64,000 nucleotides of DNA from Arthrobacter sp. PM3 (GTDB taxonomy: Bacteria; Actinomycetota; Actinomycetes; Actinomycetales; Micrococcaceae): NCBI RefSeq assembly GCF_003352915.1, contig NZ_CP022314.1, positions 2,575,172 to 2,639,171 on the forward strand, written 5' to 3'. Shown here piece by piece: positions 38,240 through 47,427 of this stretch (its first letter is position 1; each line of letters begins with the position of its first letter). Under the pieces are notes generated by a model. That model was given only the letters and a program-made list of their open reading frames with translations. It made no database searches and had not been told where the DNA came from. The translations under genes and the position numbers were made by a program.

Positions 38240-38545
38240 TCAACCGCCAGGTTCCAGTTCGAGTTCGACGTCGACCTCGTCTCCGGCGCGGATGTGCGCC
38301 GCCGTCCTGATCGCCTTTTTCACGGGCAGGAGGTATGAGCCGCTCCGGCTGTCCGGGAAGAGCGAAGTGGACCAGCGCTGCCTGGCGATGGACGCCGTCA
38401 CCTTCACGGAACCGAAGGCCTTGGCGAACGGGGCGGCGGCGTCCCCGAGCTCGTCGGCCAGGTCCCGGGGCAGCGTGATGAAGTGCCACCCGGATGCTTC
38501 GGGGTAGTGCCACAGCTCCCCGCGGAAGGAGTACGAGGTCCTCAC
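38240..38545 (-). CDS. DUF1905 domain protein
   Basis: A 101-residue protein starting at a GTG (VRTSYSFRGELWHY). GWHFITLPRDLADEL, GSVKVTASIARQRWSTSLFP and YLLPVKKAIRTAAHI are typical DUF1905 segments, a small beta-barrel related to AbrB/MraZ-like folds of unknown role. It stands alone, convergent with cspA. Confidence 0.8.
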   Translation of the reverse strand: MRTSYSFRGELWHYPEASGWHFITLPRDLADELGDAAAPFAKAFGSVKVTASIARQRWSTSLFPDSRSGSYLLPVKKAIRTAAHIRAGDEVDVELELEPGG

Positions 38546-38682
38546 CCGTTGAGTATGGCAGCCGCAGGGTGGCCGCGTCTCCGGCCTATCCGCGCAGCGG
38601 CCACGGACGCCACAGGCCGTCCAACTCCCGCAGCCGGATCTCTGCCGCGTGGAGGCGGGTGGCGGGGACCAGGCCGGGGTGC

Positions 38683-39576
38683 TTACGGCGTCGGCATGCC
38701 GCCGTTGACGTTCAGCGTCTCGCCGATCACGTAGCTGGACTCGGAGGAGGCCAGGAACACGTAAGCCGGCGCCAGTTCGGCCGGCTGGCCGGCGCGGCCC
38801 AGCGGGGTATCCTTGCCGAACTCCGGCAGGTCCTCGGGGAGCTGGCCCCCGCTGGGCTGCAGCGGGGTCCAGATGGGGCCGGGTGCCACGGCGTTGACGC
38901 GGATGCCCTTCGGCGCCAGCTGCTGGGCCAGGCCCTTGGTGAAGTTGTTGATCGCGCCCTTGGTGGAGGCGTAATCCACGAGTGTCTCCGAGGGGCTGTA
39001 TGCCTGGATGGAGGTGGTGTTGATGATGCTCGGCCCGGCCGGCAGGTGCGGCAGGGCCGCCCTGGTTAGCCAGAACATCGCGTACACGTTGGTCTTGTAC
39101 GTGTGGTCGAACTGCACGTCCTCGATGTCGGCCAGCGCCTTCTGCGCCACCTGCTTGCCGGCATTGTTGACCAGGATGTCCAGGCCGCCGAGCTCCCGCA
39201 CCGCGGTCTCGACCAGCTCGCGGCACACCGACGAATCCTTCAGGTCACCGGGGACCTTGACCGCCTTGCGGCCGGCCTTTTCGATCAGGTTGGCGATCCG
39301 GGCGGCGTCCTCTTCCTCCTCCGGGAGGTAGGACATGACGACGTCGGCCCCCTCGCGGGCGAACGCGATGGCCGTCGCGGCGCCGATCCCGGAGTCCGCG
39401 CCGGTGACGAGCGCCTTGCGGCCCTCCAGCCGGCCGGTGCCGCGGTAGGTGTCCTCGCCAAGGTCCGCCTTGGGCGTCATTTTGGCGTCCAGGCCGGGTT
39501 CCGGCTGGCTCTGCTCCGGCGGCTCAATCTGCTCGTACGCCGTGACGGGGTTAGTTCGACGGGGGAGTGCGCGCAA
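38683..39576 (-). CDS. Short-chain dehydrogenase (YghA-like)
   Basis: This 297-residue SDR has the extended N-terminus of the YghA/YhdG group ([18 protein letters not shown]). The cofactor motif TGADSGIG is near 59-66, NNAG near 140, the catalytic Ser in [10 protein letters not shown], and YASTK (Tyr, Lys) near 205. It reduces or oxidises aldehydes or alcohols with NAD(P). The only start that keeps the conserved N-terminus is a TTG at 39576 without a good RBS. It is transcribed in the same direction as the upstream TetR gene. Confidence 0.85.
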   Translation of the reverse strand: MRALPRRTNPVTAYEQIEPPEQSQPEPGLDAKMTPKADLGEDTYRGTGRLEGRKALVTGADSGIGAATAIAFAREGADVVMSYLPEEEEDAARIANLIEKAGRKAVKVPGDLKDSSVCRELVETAVRELGGLDILVNNAGKQVAQKALADIEDVQFDHTYKTNVYAMFWLTRAALPHLPAGPSIINTTSIQAYSPSETLVDYASTKGAINNFTKGLAQQLAPKGIRVNAVAPGPIWTPLQPSGGQLPEDLPEFGKDTPLGRAGQPAELAPAYVFLASSESSYVIGETLNVNGGMPTP

Positions 39577-39597
39577 CGCGGGCGTGCCGCGGCTGAA

Positions 39598-40308
39598 TCA
39601 GGGGGCCGGCGCGGGTCGATCGGCTGCGGCAATCAGCGCCGCGCTGGCGGCCCGGATCGCAGTCAGGCTGTCGCCCAGGCCGCCGAGGACGATGCCGGCG
39701 TCGGCCGCCTGCAGCGCGGAGCCGGGGGTGGCGAGCCCGTCGGCGCGGAGGCTGACCAGGGACTCCACCAGCCGGAACGCCAGGTCCCCGACCTGCCCGG
39801 CGCCGCTCCAGCCGTTCCCCGGCAGGCGGGAGCCCAGGCGCTGATACAGGCCGCGGAGCTCCCTCCTGTCCGCCATGAAGCTGCCGAACCGGTCGCTGCG
39901 CGCCTCCGGCAGGTTGTAGAGCACCCCGAGGTTCCAACGTGCGTTGCACAGCTGCGTTCCGTCATAGAGGGCGACGGCGTGGAGCCGCGCCGCCGCTGCC
40001 GGGACGGCGCCGCCGCTGGTGCGGTCGCCGTCGCCGTCGCTGTCCGCGGACACGGCGCGGGCAAACGCGAGCCCGCCCGCCACCGTGCCGGCCAGCAGGA
40101 CCTCGAGGATGTCGTCCTTGGTGCCGAAGTGGTGGTACAGGGACGACTGGCGGATCCCGACGGCCTCCGCGATGGAGCGGGTTGAGGTGTTGGCGTACCC
40201 CTGCGTGGTGAACAGTTCGGCGGCGGCGTCGAGGATTTCGTCGCGGGCCGTGGCTCCCGGTCGGGAGGGTTGCTGTTTGCGGGGGCGCCCGGGGCCGGTT
40301 GGAGTCAC
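39598..40308 (-). CDS. TetR-family regulator
   Basis: From the GTG at 40308 the protein has 236 residues. The HTH spans about 22-68 (ARDEILDAAAELFTTQGYAN, SIAEAVGIRQSSLYHHFGTK), followed by a divergent ligand domain. It is divergent from the permease-urea/guanidine carboxylase operon with 229 bases between, so it probably controls that operon. The SDR follows 21 bases after its stop on the same strand. Confidence 0.87.
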   Translation of the reverse strand: MTPTGPGRPRKQQPSRPGATARDEILDAAAELFTTQGYANTSTRSIAEAVGIRQSSLYHHFGTKDDILEVLLAGTVAGGLAFARAVSADSDGDGDRTSGGAVPAAAARLHAVALYDGTQLCNARWNLGVLYNLPEARSDRFGSFMADRRELRGLYQRLGSRLPGNGWSGAGQVGDLAFRLVESLVSLRADGLATPGSALQAADAGIVLGGLGDSLTAIRAASAALIAAADRPAPAP

Positions 40309-40478
40309 GGCTTCATTGTTGCACCCCGGCGGGACGCTCCCCGCCCGCCCGGAGAACGGTGAGGTGCGAGAAATGTGGCGGAAATAAACCGTCAATCAGC
40401 CTTTTACACAGGGGAAACCAGTTCGGATTCTTCGACTGAAAAACTATCAATCGACCGGTATTCTGCAGTGTCGAGCCA

Positions 40479-40531
40479 GGGGCTGCACATGACCGGAACG
40501 CATGAACCCCCACGACGTTCCAGCCCCGGAG
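40479..40531 (+). promoter_or_regulatory. Predicted leader hairpin before the permease gene
   Basis: GGGGCT (40479-40484) pairs with AGCCCC (40522-40527) and GGAACG (40495-40500) with CGTTCC (40516-40521). The structure abuts the Shine-Dalgarno GGAG (40528-40531) and would cover an alternative ATG at 40502. It does not match any guanidine riboswitch class I know. It may be a regulatory structure or a TetR operator region. Confidence 0.35.
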
Positions 40532-40537
40532 ATTCCG

Positions 40538-42037
40538 ATGACATCCACCGTTCTTCCCTCGTCCGCGCAGACGGACGACGCAGACCTCACGTCGCTTGGC
40601 TACGAGCCGTCCCTGCACCGCAAGCTCGGCCGCTACGCCTCGTTCGCGGCAGGCTTCTCCTTCGTGTCCATCCTGACCACCATCTTCCAGCTTTTCGCCT
40701 TCGGCTACTCCTTTGCCGGCCCGGCGTTCTTCTGGACCTGGCCGGTGGTGCTGGTCGGCCAGCTGCTGGTGGCCCTGAACTTCGCCGAACTCGCCGCCCG
40801 CTACCCGCTCTCCGGCGCCGTGTACCAGTGGGCCCGCCGGGTGGGCGGTGAAACGGTCGGCTGGTTCGCGGGCTGGTTCATGGCCCTGGCCCAGGTGGTG
40901 ACCGCCGCCGCGGCCGCCATCGCCCTGCAGGTGGTCCTGCCCCAGCTGTGGGAGGGATTCCAGCTGGTCGGCGGCGACCCGGCGCTGAACACCACCACCG
41001 GTGCCGCGAACGCCGTCGTCCTCGGAGCCATCCTGCTGGTGGTCACCACGGTGATCAACTCGCTGGGCGTCAAGCTGATGGCCCACGTGAACTCGGTCGG
41101 TGTGACCTGCGAAATCGTCGGTGTCGCCGCCGTCATCCTGGCCCTCATCACGGCAGCCCAGCGCGGACCGGACGTCGTCATGGACACCACCGTCCTGCAG
41201 GGAACCGACCTGGGCCCGGTGGGCGCATTCCTGGTCTCGGGCCTCATGGCCGCCTACGTGATGGTGGGGTTCAACTCCGCCGGTGAGCTCTCCGAAGAGA
41301 CCAAGTCCCCGCGCCGCACCGCACCCCGGACCATCCTGTCCGCCCTGATCATTTCCGGCATCGGCGGCGCGCTGATGATTCTGACCGCGCTGATGGCCGC
41401 CCCCAGCCTCGACGACGGCCGGCTCGCCACCGAGGGCCTGCCCTACGTGCTGACCGCCGTCCTGGGCACCTTCTGGGGCAAAGTCCTGCTGGTGGATGTG
41501 GCTGTGGCGATCTTCGTCTGCACCCTCGCCATCCAGACCGCCGGGTCCCGCCTGGTGTTCTCCATGGCCCGCGACGGCAAACTCCCCGGCTCGGCCCTGC
41601 TGTCCTCGGTCCACCCCACCCGCGGCACCCCGATGTGGCCCTCCATCGCGATCGGCGCGCTGGCCGTGGGCGTGCTCGCCATCAATGTCGGGAACGCCGC
41701 GCTTTTCACCACGCTCTGCAGCGTCTGCATCGTCATGGTGTACCTGGCCTACCTCCTGGTCACCGTGCCCCAGCTGATCAACCGCCTGCGGGGCGACTGG
41801 GACCGGGTGGGCCAGACCATGCCGGCCGGGCTGTTCTCCCTGGGCCGGTGGGGCCTGCCGGTCAACATCCTTGCGGTGCTCTACGGCGCCGTGATGGTGG
41901 TCAACCTCGCCTGGCCCCGGCCCGAGGTCTACGACCCCTCCGGCGAAAACGGACTCCTCCTGTGGTCCGCTCCGCTGATGGTGGGCGCCGTGCTCGTCGT
42001 CGGCCTCTGGGTCCGGCGCACCAGCGCCCGCGCCTGA
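40538..42037 (+). CDS. APC-superfamily permease of the urea/guanidine operon
   Basis: A protein of 499 residues from the ATG at 40538 (GGAG 7 bases before), with about 12 membrane helices. Early APC marks are GRYASFAAGFSFVSILTTIF and FWTWPVVLVGQLLVALNFAELAARYPLSGAV; FNSAGELSEETKSPRRTAPR is the typical loop of amine/amino-acid permeases. It is the first gene of the operon with two DUF1989 proteins, carboxylase and allophanate hydrolase. It should import the nitrogen compound they break down, guanidine or urea. Confidence 0.87.
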   Translation: MTSTVLPSSAQTDDADLTSLGYEPSLHRKLGRYASFAAGFSFVSILTTIFQLFAFGYSFAGPAFFWTWPVVLVGQLLVALNFAELAARYPLSGAVYQWARRVGGETVGWFAGWFMALAQVVTAAAAAIALQVVLPQLWEGFQLVGGDPALNTTTGAANAVVLGAILLVVTTVINSLGVKLMAHVNSVGVTCEIVGVAAVILALITAAQRGPDVVMDTTVLQGTDLGPVGAFLVSGLMAAYVMVGFNSAGELSEETKSPRRTAPRTILSALIISGIGGALMILTALMAAPSLDDGRLATEGLPYVLTAVLGTFWGKVLLVDVAVAIFVCTLAIQTAGSRLVFSMARDGKLPGSALLSSVHPTRGTPMWPSIAIGALAVGVLAINVGNAALFTTLCSVCIVMVYLAYLLVTVPQLINRLRGDWDRVGQTMPAGLFSLGRWGLPVNILAVLYGAVMVVNLAWPRPEVYDPSGENGLLLWSAPLMVGAVLVVGLWVRRTSARA

Positions 42038-42110
42038 CACCCTGACCCGCCGGCCTTCCGGCCGCTGCCCTCTGACCGACGCCGCTTCCGCCGCCCACTC
42101 CAGGATTGAC

Positions 42111-42992
42111 ATGACACAGACCACCGAAACACCAGCCACCACCGCCACGTCCACTACAGCAGGGGCCCGGGCGCACGCCCGGGAGCAGCACGGCCGCACC
42201 GCGGACACCATGCGCCACGTCCCCGCCTCCTCCGCCCCGGCACGGCTCACCGCCAGCCTGGCCGTCGCCGGGGACCGCCTGACCTGGGCCGAATCCGTCG
42301 CCTTCGGCCGCTACACCGCCCTGCCCCTGGCCCGGGGCACCCGGCTCCGCCTCACCGACACCGACGGCGACGCGTGCGTCCACGTGCTGCTCTACCGCAC
42401 CGGGATGCTGCACGAACGGCTCAACGTGGCGGACACCGTCAAGGTCCCGTGGCAGGCCTACCCCACCACGGGACACCCGCTGCTGTCCGACGCCGGCCGG
42501 TTGATGGCCACGATCGTGGCCGACACGTCCGCACGCCACGACGCCCTGACCGGCACCACCACGCTGGCCGGAAACACCGCCCGCTACGGCGCCGGATCCG
42601 CCCACAGCAGCTCGCCCGCCGGGCGCGAACTGCTGACCCTGGCCGCCCTGAAGCAGGGACTCGGCGCCCGGGACGTGGCGCCGTCGCTCTCCCTGTTCAA
42701 AGGGATCACGGTTTACCCGGACGGCGGCATCCGCTTCACCGGCAGCGCCGGCGCCGGTGCCGCCGTCGAGATCCTGCTCCAGATGGACACCGTGGTGCTC
42801 CTGGCGAACACCGCCCACCCGCTGGACCCGCGACCGGACTTCACCGGAACCGCCGTCGACGTCGTCGCCTGGCACGCGCCCGGGGAACTTCGCCGGCTGG
42901 AGGAGGGGACCGTGACCGGGCCCCTGACCCCTGAACACCGGCAGGCACTGAACAACACCGAACACGACCTCACCGCAAGGAACGCACGATGA
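42111..42992 (+). CDS. DUF1989 urea-carboxylase-associated protein 1 (carboxyguanidine deiminase subunit)
   Basis: A 293-residue DUF1989 protein (UAAP1 type). VAFGRYTALPLARGTRLRL and CVHVLLYRTGMLHERLNVAD mark the fold, with Cys and Glu/His residues that may bind zinc. Homologous pairs (CgdA/CgdB) deiminate carboxyguanidine to allophanate plus ammonia. Its stop overlaps the next start (ATGA). The first 45 residues are a low-complexity Thr/Ala extension. The function is from family knowledge. Confidence 0.85.
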   Translation: MTQTTETPATTATSTTAGARAHAREQHGRTADTMRHVPASSAPARLTASLAVAGDRLTWAESVAFGRYTALPLARGTRLRLTDTDGDACVHVLLYRTGMLHERLNVADTVKVPWQAYPTTGHPLLSDAGRLMATIVADTSARHDALTGTTTLAGNTARYGAGSAHSSSPAGRELLTLAALKQGLGARDVAPSLSLFKGITVYPDGGIRFTGSAGAGAAVEILLQMDTVVLLANTAHPLDPRPDFTGTAVDVVAWHAPGELRRLEEGTVTGPLTPEHRQALNNTEHDLTARNAR

Positions 42993-43666
42993 CCTCCACC
43001 ACCGAAACCCGCACACCTGCCAGCGCGAGCGACACAGCGCTCGCCGCCGGCGCCGTCGTCCTCGATGAATACGTCCAGGCGCGCGGACCCTGGTCCGCCG
43101 TCGTCGCCGCCGGTGACGTCCTGACCATCGTGGACCTGGAAGGCAACCAGGCGGTGGACTGCCTGCTCTACGCCGCCGACGACACCGACGTGCGCTACTC
43201 CGCCGCTGTCACCATCGCCGGGCAGCGCTCGATCGTGCTGACCACCGGGTCCGTGCTCCGGTCCGACGCCGGCGTGCCGCTGATGACCGTGGTGGCGGAC
43301 GAGGTGGGCGTGCACGACACCATCGGCGGGGCCTGCTCGCAGGAATCCAACACCCTGCGCTACGGCCAGCACACCCGCGAACAGCACGCCTGCGTGGAGA
43401 ACTTCCTGATCGAGGGATCCCGCTGGGGGCTCGGCAAGCGCGACCTCGTCTCCAACATCAACTGGTTCATGAACGTTCCGGTCGACCCGGACGGCGCTCT
43501 CGGCATTGTCGACGGCCTCTCCGCCCCCGGCAAGCGGGTGGCGCTCCGGGCCGAGGTGGACACCCTGGTGCTGGTCTCCAACTGCCCGCAGATCAACAAC
43601 CCCTGCAACGGGTTCAACCCCACGCCCGTCCGCATGATCGTCACCCGCCCGGAGGCCGCCCAGTGA
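42989..43666 (+). CDS. DUF1989 urea-carboxylase-associated protein 2 (carboxyguanidine deiminase subunit)
   Basis: A 225-residue DUF1989 protein (UAAP2 type). VVAAGDVLTIVDLEGNQAVDCLLY, a mid CSQESNTLRYGQ and a late NCPQINNPCNGFNPTPVRM, with conserved Cys and Asn, are diagnostic. It should pair with the preceding protein in a heteromeric deiminase. Overlaps of 4 bases on both sides show tight translational coupling with UAAP1 and the carboxylase. Confidence 0.9.
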   Translation: MTSTTETRTPASASDTALAAGAVVLDEYVQARGPWSAVVAAGDVLTIVDLEGNQAVDCLLYAADDTDVRYSAAVTIAGQRSIVLTTGSVLRSDAGVPLMTVVADEVGVHDTIGGACSQESNTLRYGQHTREQHACVENFLIEGSRWGLGKRDLVSNINWFMNVPVDPDGALGIVDGLSAPGKRVALRAEVDTLVLVSNCPQINNPCNGFNPTPVRMIVTRPEAAQ

Positions 43667-46600
43667 ACCGCATCGACACGCCACTGTTCGACACCCTGCT
43701 CGTCGCCAACCGCGGCGAAATCGCCTGCCGCATCATCGACACCGCGCGGAAGATCGGCCTGCGGACCGTGGCCGTGTTCTCCGAGGCCGACCGCGGCGCC
43801 CGCCACGTCAAACTGGCCGATGAGGCCGTGCTGCTGGGTCCTGCCCCGGCCAAGGACTCCTACCTGCGGGTCGATGCCCTGCTGGCGGCGGCCGCCGCCA
43901 CCGGAGCCGGCGCCATCCACCCCGGCTACGGCTTCCTCTCCGAAGACGCAGGCTTCGCCGAGGCCGTGGAGGCCGCCGGACTGGTTTTCGTGGGCCCCAC
44001 CCCGGACCAGCTCCGGATCTTCGGCACCAAGCACACCGCCCGGGACGCCGCGCAGGCCGCGGGCGTGCCCATGATCGCCGGATCCGGCCTGCTGCCGGAC
44101 GCCGACGCCGCCGTGCTGGCCGCCCGGGACATCGGGTTCCCGCTCATGCTGAAGGCCACCGGCGGCGGCGGCGGCATCGGGATGACCGTGTGCCGCACCG
44201 AGGACGAACTCACCGGCGGTTACGAGCGGGTGGCGCGCCTCGCCGGTGCGAGCTTCAGCACCGCCGGCGTTTTCGCCGAGCGCTATGTCGAACACGCTCG
44301 GCACGTGGAAGTGCAGATCTTCGGCGACGGCGAAGGCCGGGTAGTGAGCCTCGGCGACCGTGACTGCTCGCTGCAGCGCCGGCACCAGAAAGTGCTGGAG
44401 GAAGCGCCCGCCCCGGACTTGCCCGCGGCGCTCCGGGATGAACTGCACCGCAGTTCGCGGGCGCTGTGCGCGTCCCTGAACTATCGCTCGGCCGGAACCG
44501 TCGAGTTCGTCTACGACCCCGCCCGCCAGGAAGCGTCCTTCCTGGAGGTCAACGCCCGGCTCCAGGTGGAGCACCCCGTCACCGAAGCCGTCACGGGCGT
44601 GGACCTCGTCGAGTGGATGCTCCGGCTGGCCCAGGGCGGCACCGAGGCCGCCGGCGTGCTGGCCGGACGCCCGGACGGCATCCCCGTCTCCGGCCACGCC
44701 GTCGAGGCCCGCCTGTACGCCGAGGACCCGGCCCGCAACTTCCAGCCGAGCTCGGGCACCGTCACCAACGCCGCCTACCCCGGAACCGACGCCGCCCGCG
44801 TGGATGCCTGGGTGGAAACCGGCAGCGAGGTGTCCACCAACTACGACCCCCTGCTGGCCAAGATCATCACCACCGGCACGGACCGCGGCCAGGCCTTCGA
44901 CCGGCTCGGCACCGCCCTGAAGACCACCCGGATCGACGGCATCGAAACCAACCTCGGGATGCTCCGGGCCGTTACCGCTTTGGACGTGGTCCGCGATGCC
45001 GCCCACTCCACCGGCACCCTGAACGACCTCGGCGATCCGGAGCCCCGGATCACCGTGGAGCGTCCCGGGCTGCAGACCTCGGTCCAGGACTGGCCCGGCC
45101 GGGCCGGCCTGTGGCAGGTCGGCGTGCCGCCGAGCGGCCCGATGGATGACCTCTCCTTCCGCCTGGGCAACCAGGCCCTGGGCAACGACGAAGGCGCGCC
45201 CGGGCTCGAGTTCACCATGACCGGGCCCAGCCTGCACTTCACTCATGCCACCACCGTGTGCGTGGCCGGCGCCCCCACCACGCTCACCATCGACGGCGCC
45301 GACGTGCCGGCCTGGGAACCGGTGACCGTACCCGCGGGCGGCACGCTCGACGTCGGCACCGCCGAAGGGGCCGGCCTCCGCGGCTACATCCTGTTCCAGG
45401 GCGGGCTCGACATTCCGCAGTACCTGGGCAGCGCGTCCACCTTCACCCTGGGCCAGTTCGGCGGCCACGGCGGCCGGGTGCTCCGGGCCGGAGACGTGCT
45501 GCGGGCCGCCGCCCCGGACACCGGGTCGACGCCGCAGCTTCCCGGCCCTGCCGGTGCCGTTCCACTGGACAGCAGGCCGGTCCTGACCTCCGCGTGGGAG
45601 CTGACCGTGGTGGAGGGCCCGCACGGCGCCCCCGAATTCTTCCGGCGCGAGGACATCGAGGAGCTCTACGCCGCCAGCTACGAGGTGCACTTCAACTCCG
45701 CCCGCACCGGGGTCCGCCTCATCGGCCCCAAACCGCGCTGGGCCCGCACCGACGGCGGCGAGGCCGGACTGCACCCGTCCAACATTCACGACACCGCCTA
45801 TTCGGTGGGTGCCCTGGACTTCACCGGCGACACCCCGATCCTGCTCGGCCCGGACGGTCCCAGCCTGGGCGGCTTCGTCTGCCCCGTGACGGTGGTGACG
45901 GCCGACCGCTGGAAGCTGGGGCAGCTCCGTCCCGGCGACACCGTCCGGTTCGTGCCCGTGGAAGCCGGCCGGGCGCCGTCGGCCACGGACCTCGGACCCG
46001 GACGGCAGCTGGTGCTGCCGGGGGATGCCGGCTGGTCCCGGACCGGAGGAACCGCCAATTCCGCCGGCGGCGCGAACACTGCCGGCGGAGTCCGGCGCGG
46101 CGACGGCGACGACGGCGTGCTGGGCCGGGTGCCGGAAGGCCCCGGACGGCCCGCGGTCACCTACCGCCGCTCCGGCGATGACAACCTGCTGGTGGAGTAC
46201 GGCGCCATGGTCCTGGACCTCAGCCTGCGGGCCCGCGTGCACGCCCTGCACCAGCACCTGCAGGAACTCCGCATGCCGGGGATTGCCGACCTCACCCCGG
46301 GGATCCGGTCGCTGCAGATCAAGATCGACCCGGCTGTGCTCACCGTCCCCCGACTCCTGGGCCTGGTGCAGGAGATCGAAGCCGCCCTGCCGGCCAGCTC
46401 GGAGCTCGTGGTGCCCAGCCGCACGGTCCGGCTGCCGCTGTCCTGGGATGATCCGGCCACCCGCGAGGCCATCCAGCGGTACATGGCCGGTGTCCGGGAC
46501 GACGCCCCCTGGTGCCCGTGGAACATCGAATTCATCCGGCGCATCAACGGCCTGGAGTCCGTAAACGATGTCTTCGACACGGTCTTCAACGCCGAATACC

Positions 46601-47427
46601 TGGTCCTGGGACTCGGCGACGTGTACCTGGGCGCCCCGGTGGCCACACCCCTGGATCCCCGCCACCGGCTGGTCACCACCAAGTACAACCCGGCCCGGAC
46701 CTGGACGCCGGAAAACGCCGTCGGAATCGGCGGAGCCTACATGTGCATCTACGGCATGGAAGGACCCGGCGGCTACCAGTTCGTGGGCCGGACCACCCAG
46801 GTGTGGTCGCGCTACGCGGACTCCGCGCCGTTCGAACCCGGATCGCCCTGGCTCCTGCGCTTCTTCGACCGCATCTCCTGGTACCCGGTCAGCCCCGACG
46901 AGCTGCTGGACCTCCGGGCGGACATGGCAGCGGGCCGGGGGCGCGGCGTCGAGATCGAGGACGGGACCTTCTCGCTCGCCGACCACGAGGACTTCCTGGC
47001 CCGGAACAGCGGGTCCATCGCGGCGTTCCGCGAGCAGCAGGCGGCGGCGTTCGCCGTCGAACGGCAGGCCTGGGCCGACGCCGGCGAGTTCGACCGCGCC
47101 GACGCCGCGGCCGCCGTCGTGCCCGACGCCGACGAGCTCGTGGTGCCCGACGGCGCCACCCTGGTGGCCGCCCCCTTCGCCGCCAGCGTCTGGAAGGTGG
47201 ACGTCGCCCCGGGCGACGAGGTGGTGAAGGGCCAGCCACTCGTCTCCCTGGAGGCGATGAAGATGGAAACCGTGCTGGCCGCCCCGTTCGACGGCGTGGT
47301 GCAGCAGGTGCTGCCCGTGGCCGGGTCGCAGGTGGTGGGCGGCGAGGCGCTGGTGGTCCTCGGCCCGCCTACGGACGAATTCGACGGACAACCCGAGACC
47401 AAGGAACTGGACGGTGCGGCAGCATGA
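43663..47427 (+). CDS. Biotin-dependent urea/guanidine carboxylase
   Basis: A 1,254-residue single-chain enzyme. The biotin carboxylase domain (5-450) has LLVANRGEIACRIIDTAR, the ATP-grasp GGGGGIGMTV and EVNARLQVEHPVTEAV. The carboxyltransferase domains (about 460-1,100; ERPGLQTSVQDWPGRAGLW, SGPMDDLSFRLGN) match the AHS2/AHS1 halves. The C-terminal biotin carrier has EAMKMET with Lys1200. ATP and bicarbonate carboxylate urea to allophanate or guanidine to carboxyguanidine; the adjoining CgdAB-type genes favour guanidine. A Gly/Ala/Asn-rich linker near 795-815 is unusual. Confidence 0.92.
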   Translation: MNRIDTPLFDTLLVANRGEIACRIIDTARKIGLRTVAVFSEADRGARHVKLADEAVLLGPAPAKDSYLRVDALLAAAAATGAGAIHPGYGFLSEDAGFAEAVEAAGLVFVGPTPDQLRIFGTKHTARDAAQAAGVPMIAGSGLLPDADAAVLAARDIGFPLMLKATGGGGGIGMTVCRTEDELTGGYERVARLAGASFSTAGVFAERYVEHARHVEVQIFGDGEGRVVSLGDRDCSLQRRHQKVLEEAPAPDLPAALRDELHRSSRALCASLNYRSAGTVEFVYDPARQEASFLEVNARLQVEHPVTEAVTGVDLVEWMLRLAQGGTEAAGVLAGRPDGIPVSGHAVEARLYAEDPARNFQPSSGTVTNAAYPGTDAARVDAWVETGSEVSTNYDPLLAKIITTGTDRGQAFDRLGTALKTTRIDGIETNLGMLRAVTALDVVRDAAHSTGTLNDLGDPEPRITVERPGLQTSVQDWPGRAGLWQVGVPPSGPMDDLSFRLGNQALGNDEGAPGLEFTMTGPSLHFTHATTVCVAGAPTTLTIDGADVPAWEPVTVPAGGTLDVGTAEGAGLRGYILFQGGLDIPQYLGSASTFTLGQFGGHGGRVLRAGDVLRAAAPDTGSTPQLPGPAGAVPLDSRPVLTSAWELTVVEGPHGAPEFFRREDIEELYAASYEVHFNSARTGVRLIGPKPRWARTDGGEAGLHPSNIHDTAYSVGALDFTGDTPILLGPDGPSLGGFVCPVTVVTADRWKLGQLRPGDTVRFVPVEAGRAPSATDLGPGRQLVLPGDAGWSRTGGTANSAGGANTAGGVRRGDGDDGVLGRVPEGPGRPAVTYRRSGDDNLLVEYGAMVLDLSLRARVHALHQHLQELRMPGIADLTPGIRSLQIKIDPAVLTVPRLLGLVQEIEAALPASSELVVPSRTVRLPLSWDDPATREAIQRYMAGVRDDAPWCPWNIEFIRRINGLESVNDVFDTVFNAEYLVLGLGDVYLGAPVATPLDPRHRLVTTKYNPARTWTPENAVGIGGAYMCIYGMEGPGGYQFVGRTTQVWSRYADSAPFEPGSPWLLRFFDRISWYPVSPDELLDLRADMAAGRGRGVEIEDGTFSLADHEDFLARNSGSIAAFREQQAAAFAVERQAWADAGEFDRADAAAAVVPDADELVVPDGATLVAAPFAASVWKVDVAPGDEVVKGQPLVSLEAMKMETVLAAPFDGVVQQVLPVAGSQVVGGEALVVLGPPTDEFDGQPETKELDGAAA

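Noticed and set aside
40400-40537. Guanidine riboswitch before the carboxylase operon
   Set aside because: I looked for the conserved cores of classes I, II (ACGR loops) and III (CCGGACGAGG) and found none; only an unmatched hairpin remains.
40313-42250. A 645-codon minus-strand frame over the permease
   Set aside because: Its composition (His, Gln, Gly, Asp-rich) is that of an antisense shadow of membrane-helix codons.
43360-47391. A 1,343-codon open frame antisense to the carboxylase
   Set aside because: It is low-complexity Gly/Arg/His-rich sequence created by third-position GC bias on the opposite strand of a real gene; no domain or RBS.
46512-47423. N-terminal extension of allophanate hydrolase
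   Set aside because: The frame is open but lies within the carboxylase in another frame and reads as Arg/Pro-rich noise; the ATG at 47424 overlaps the upstream stop and starts family sequence.
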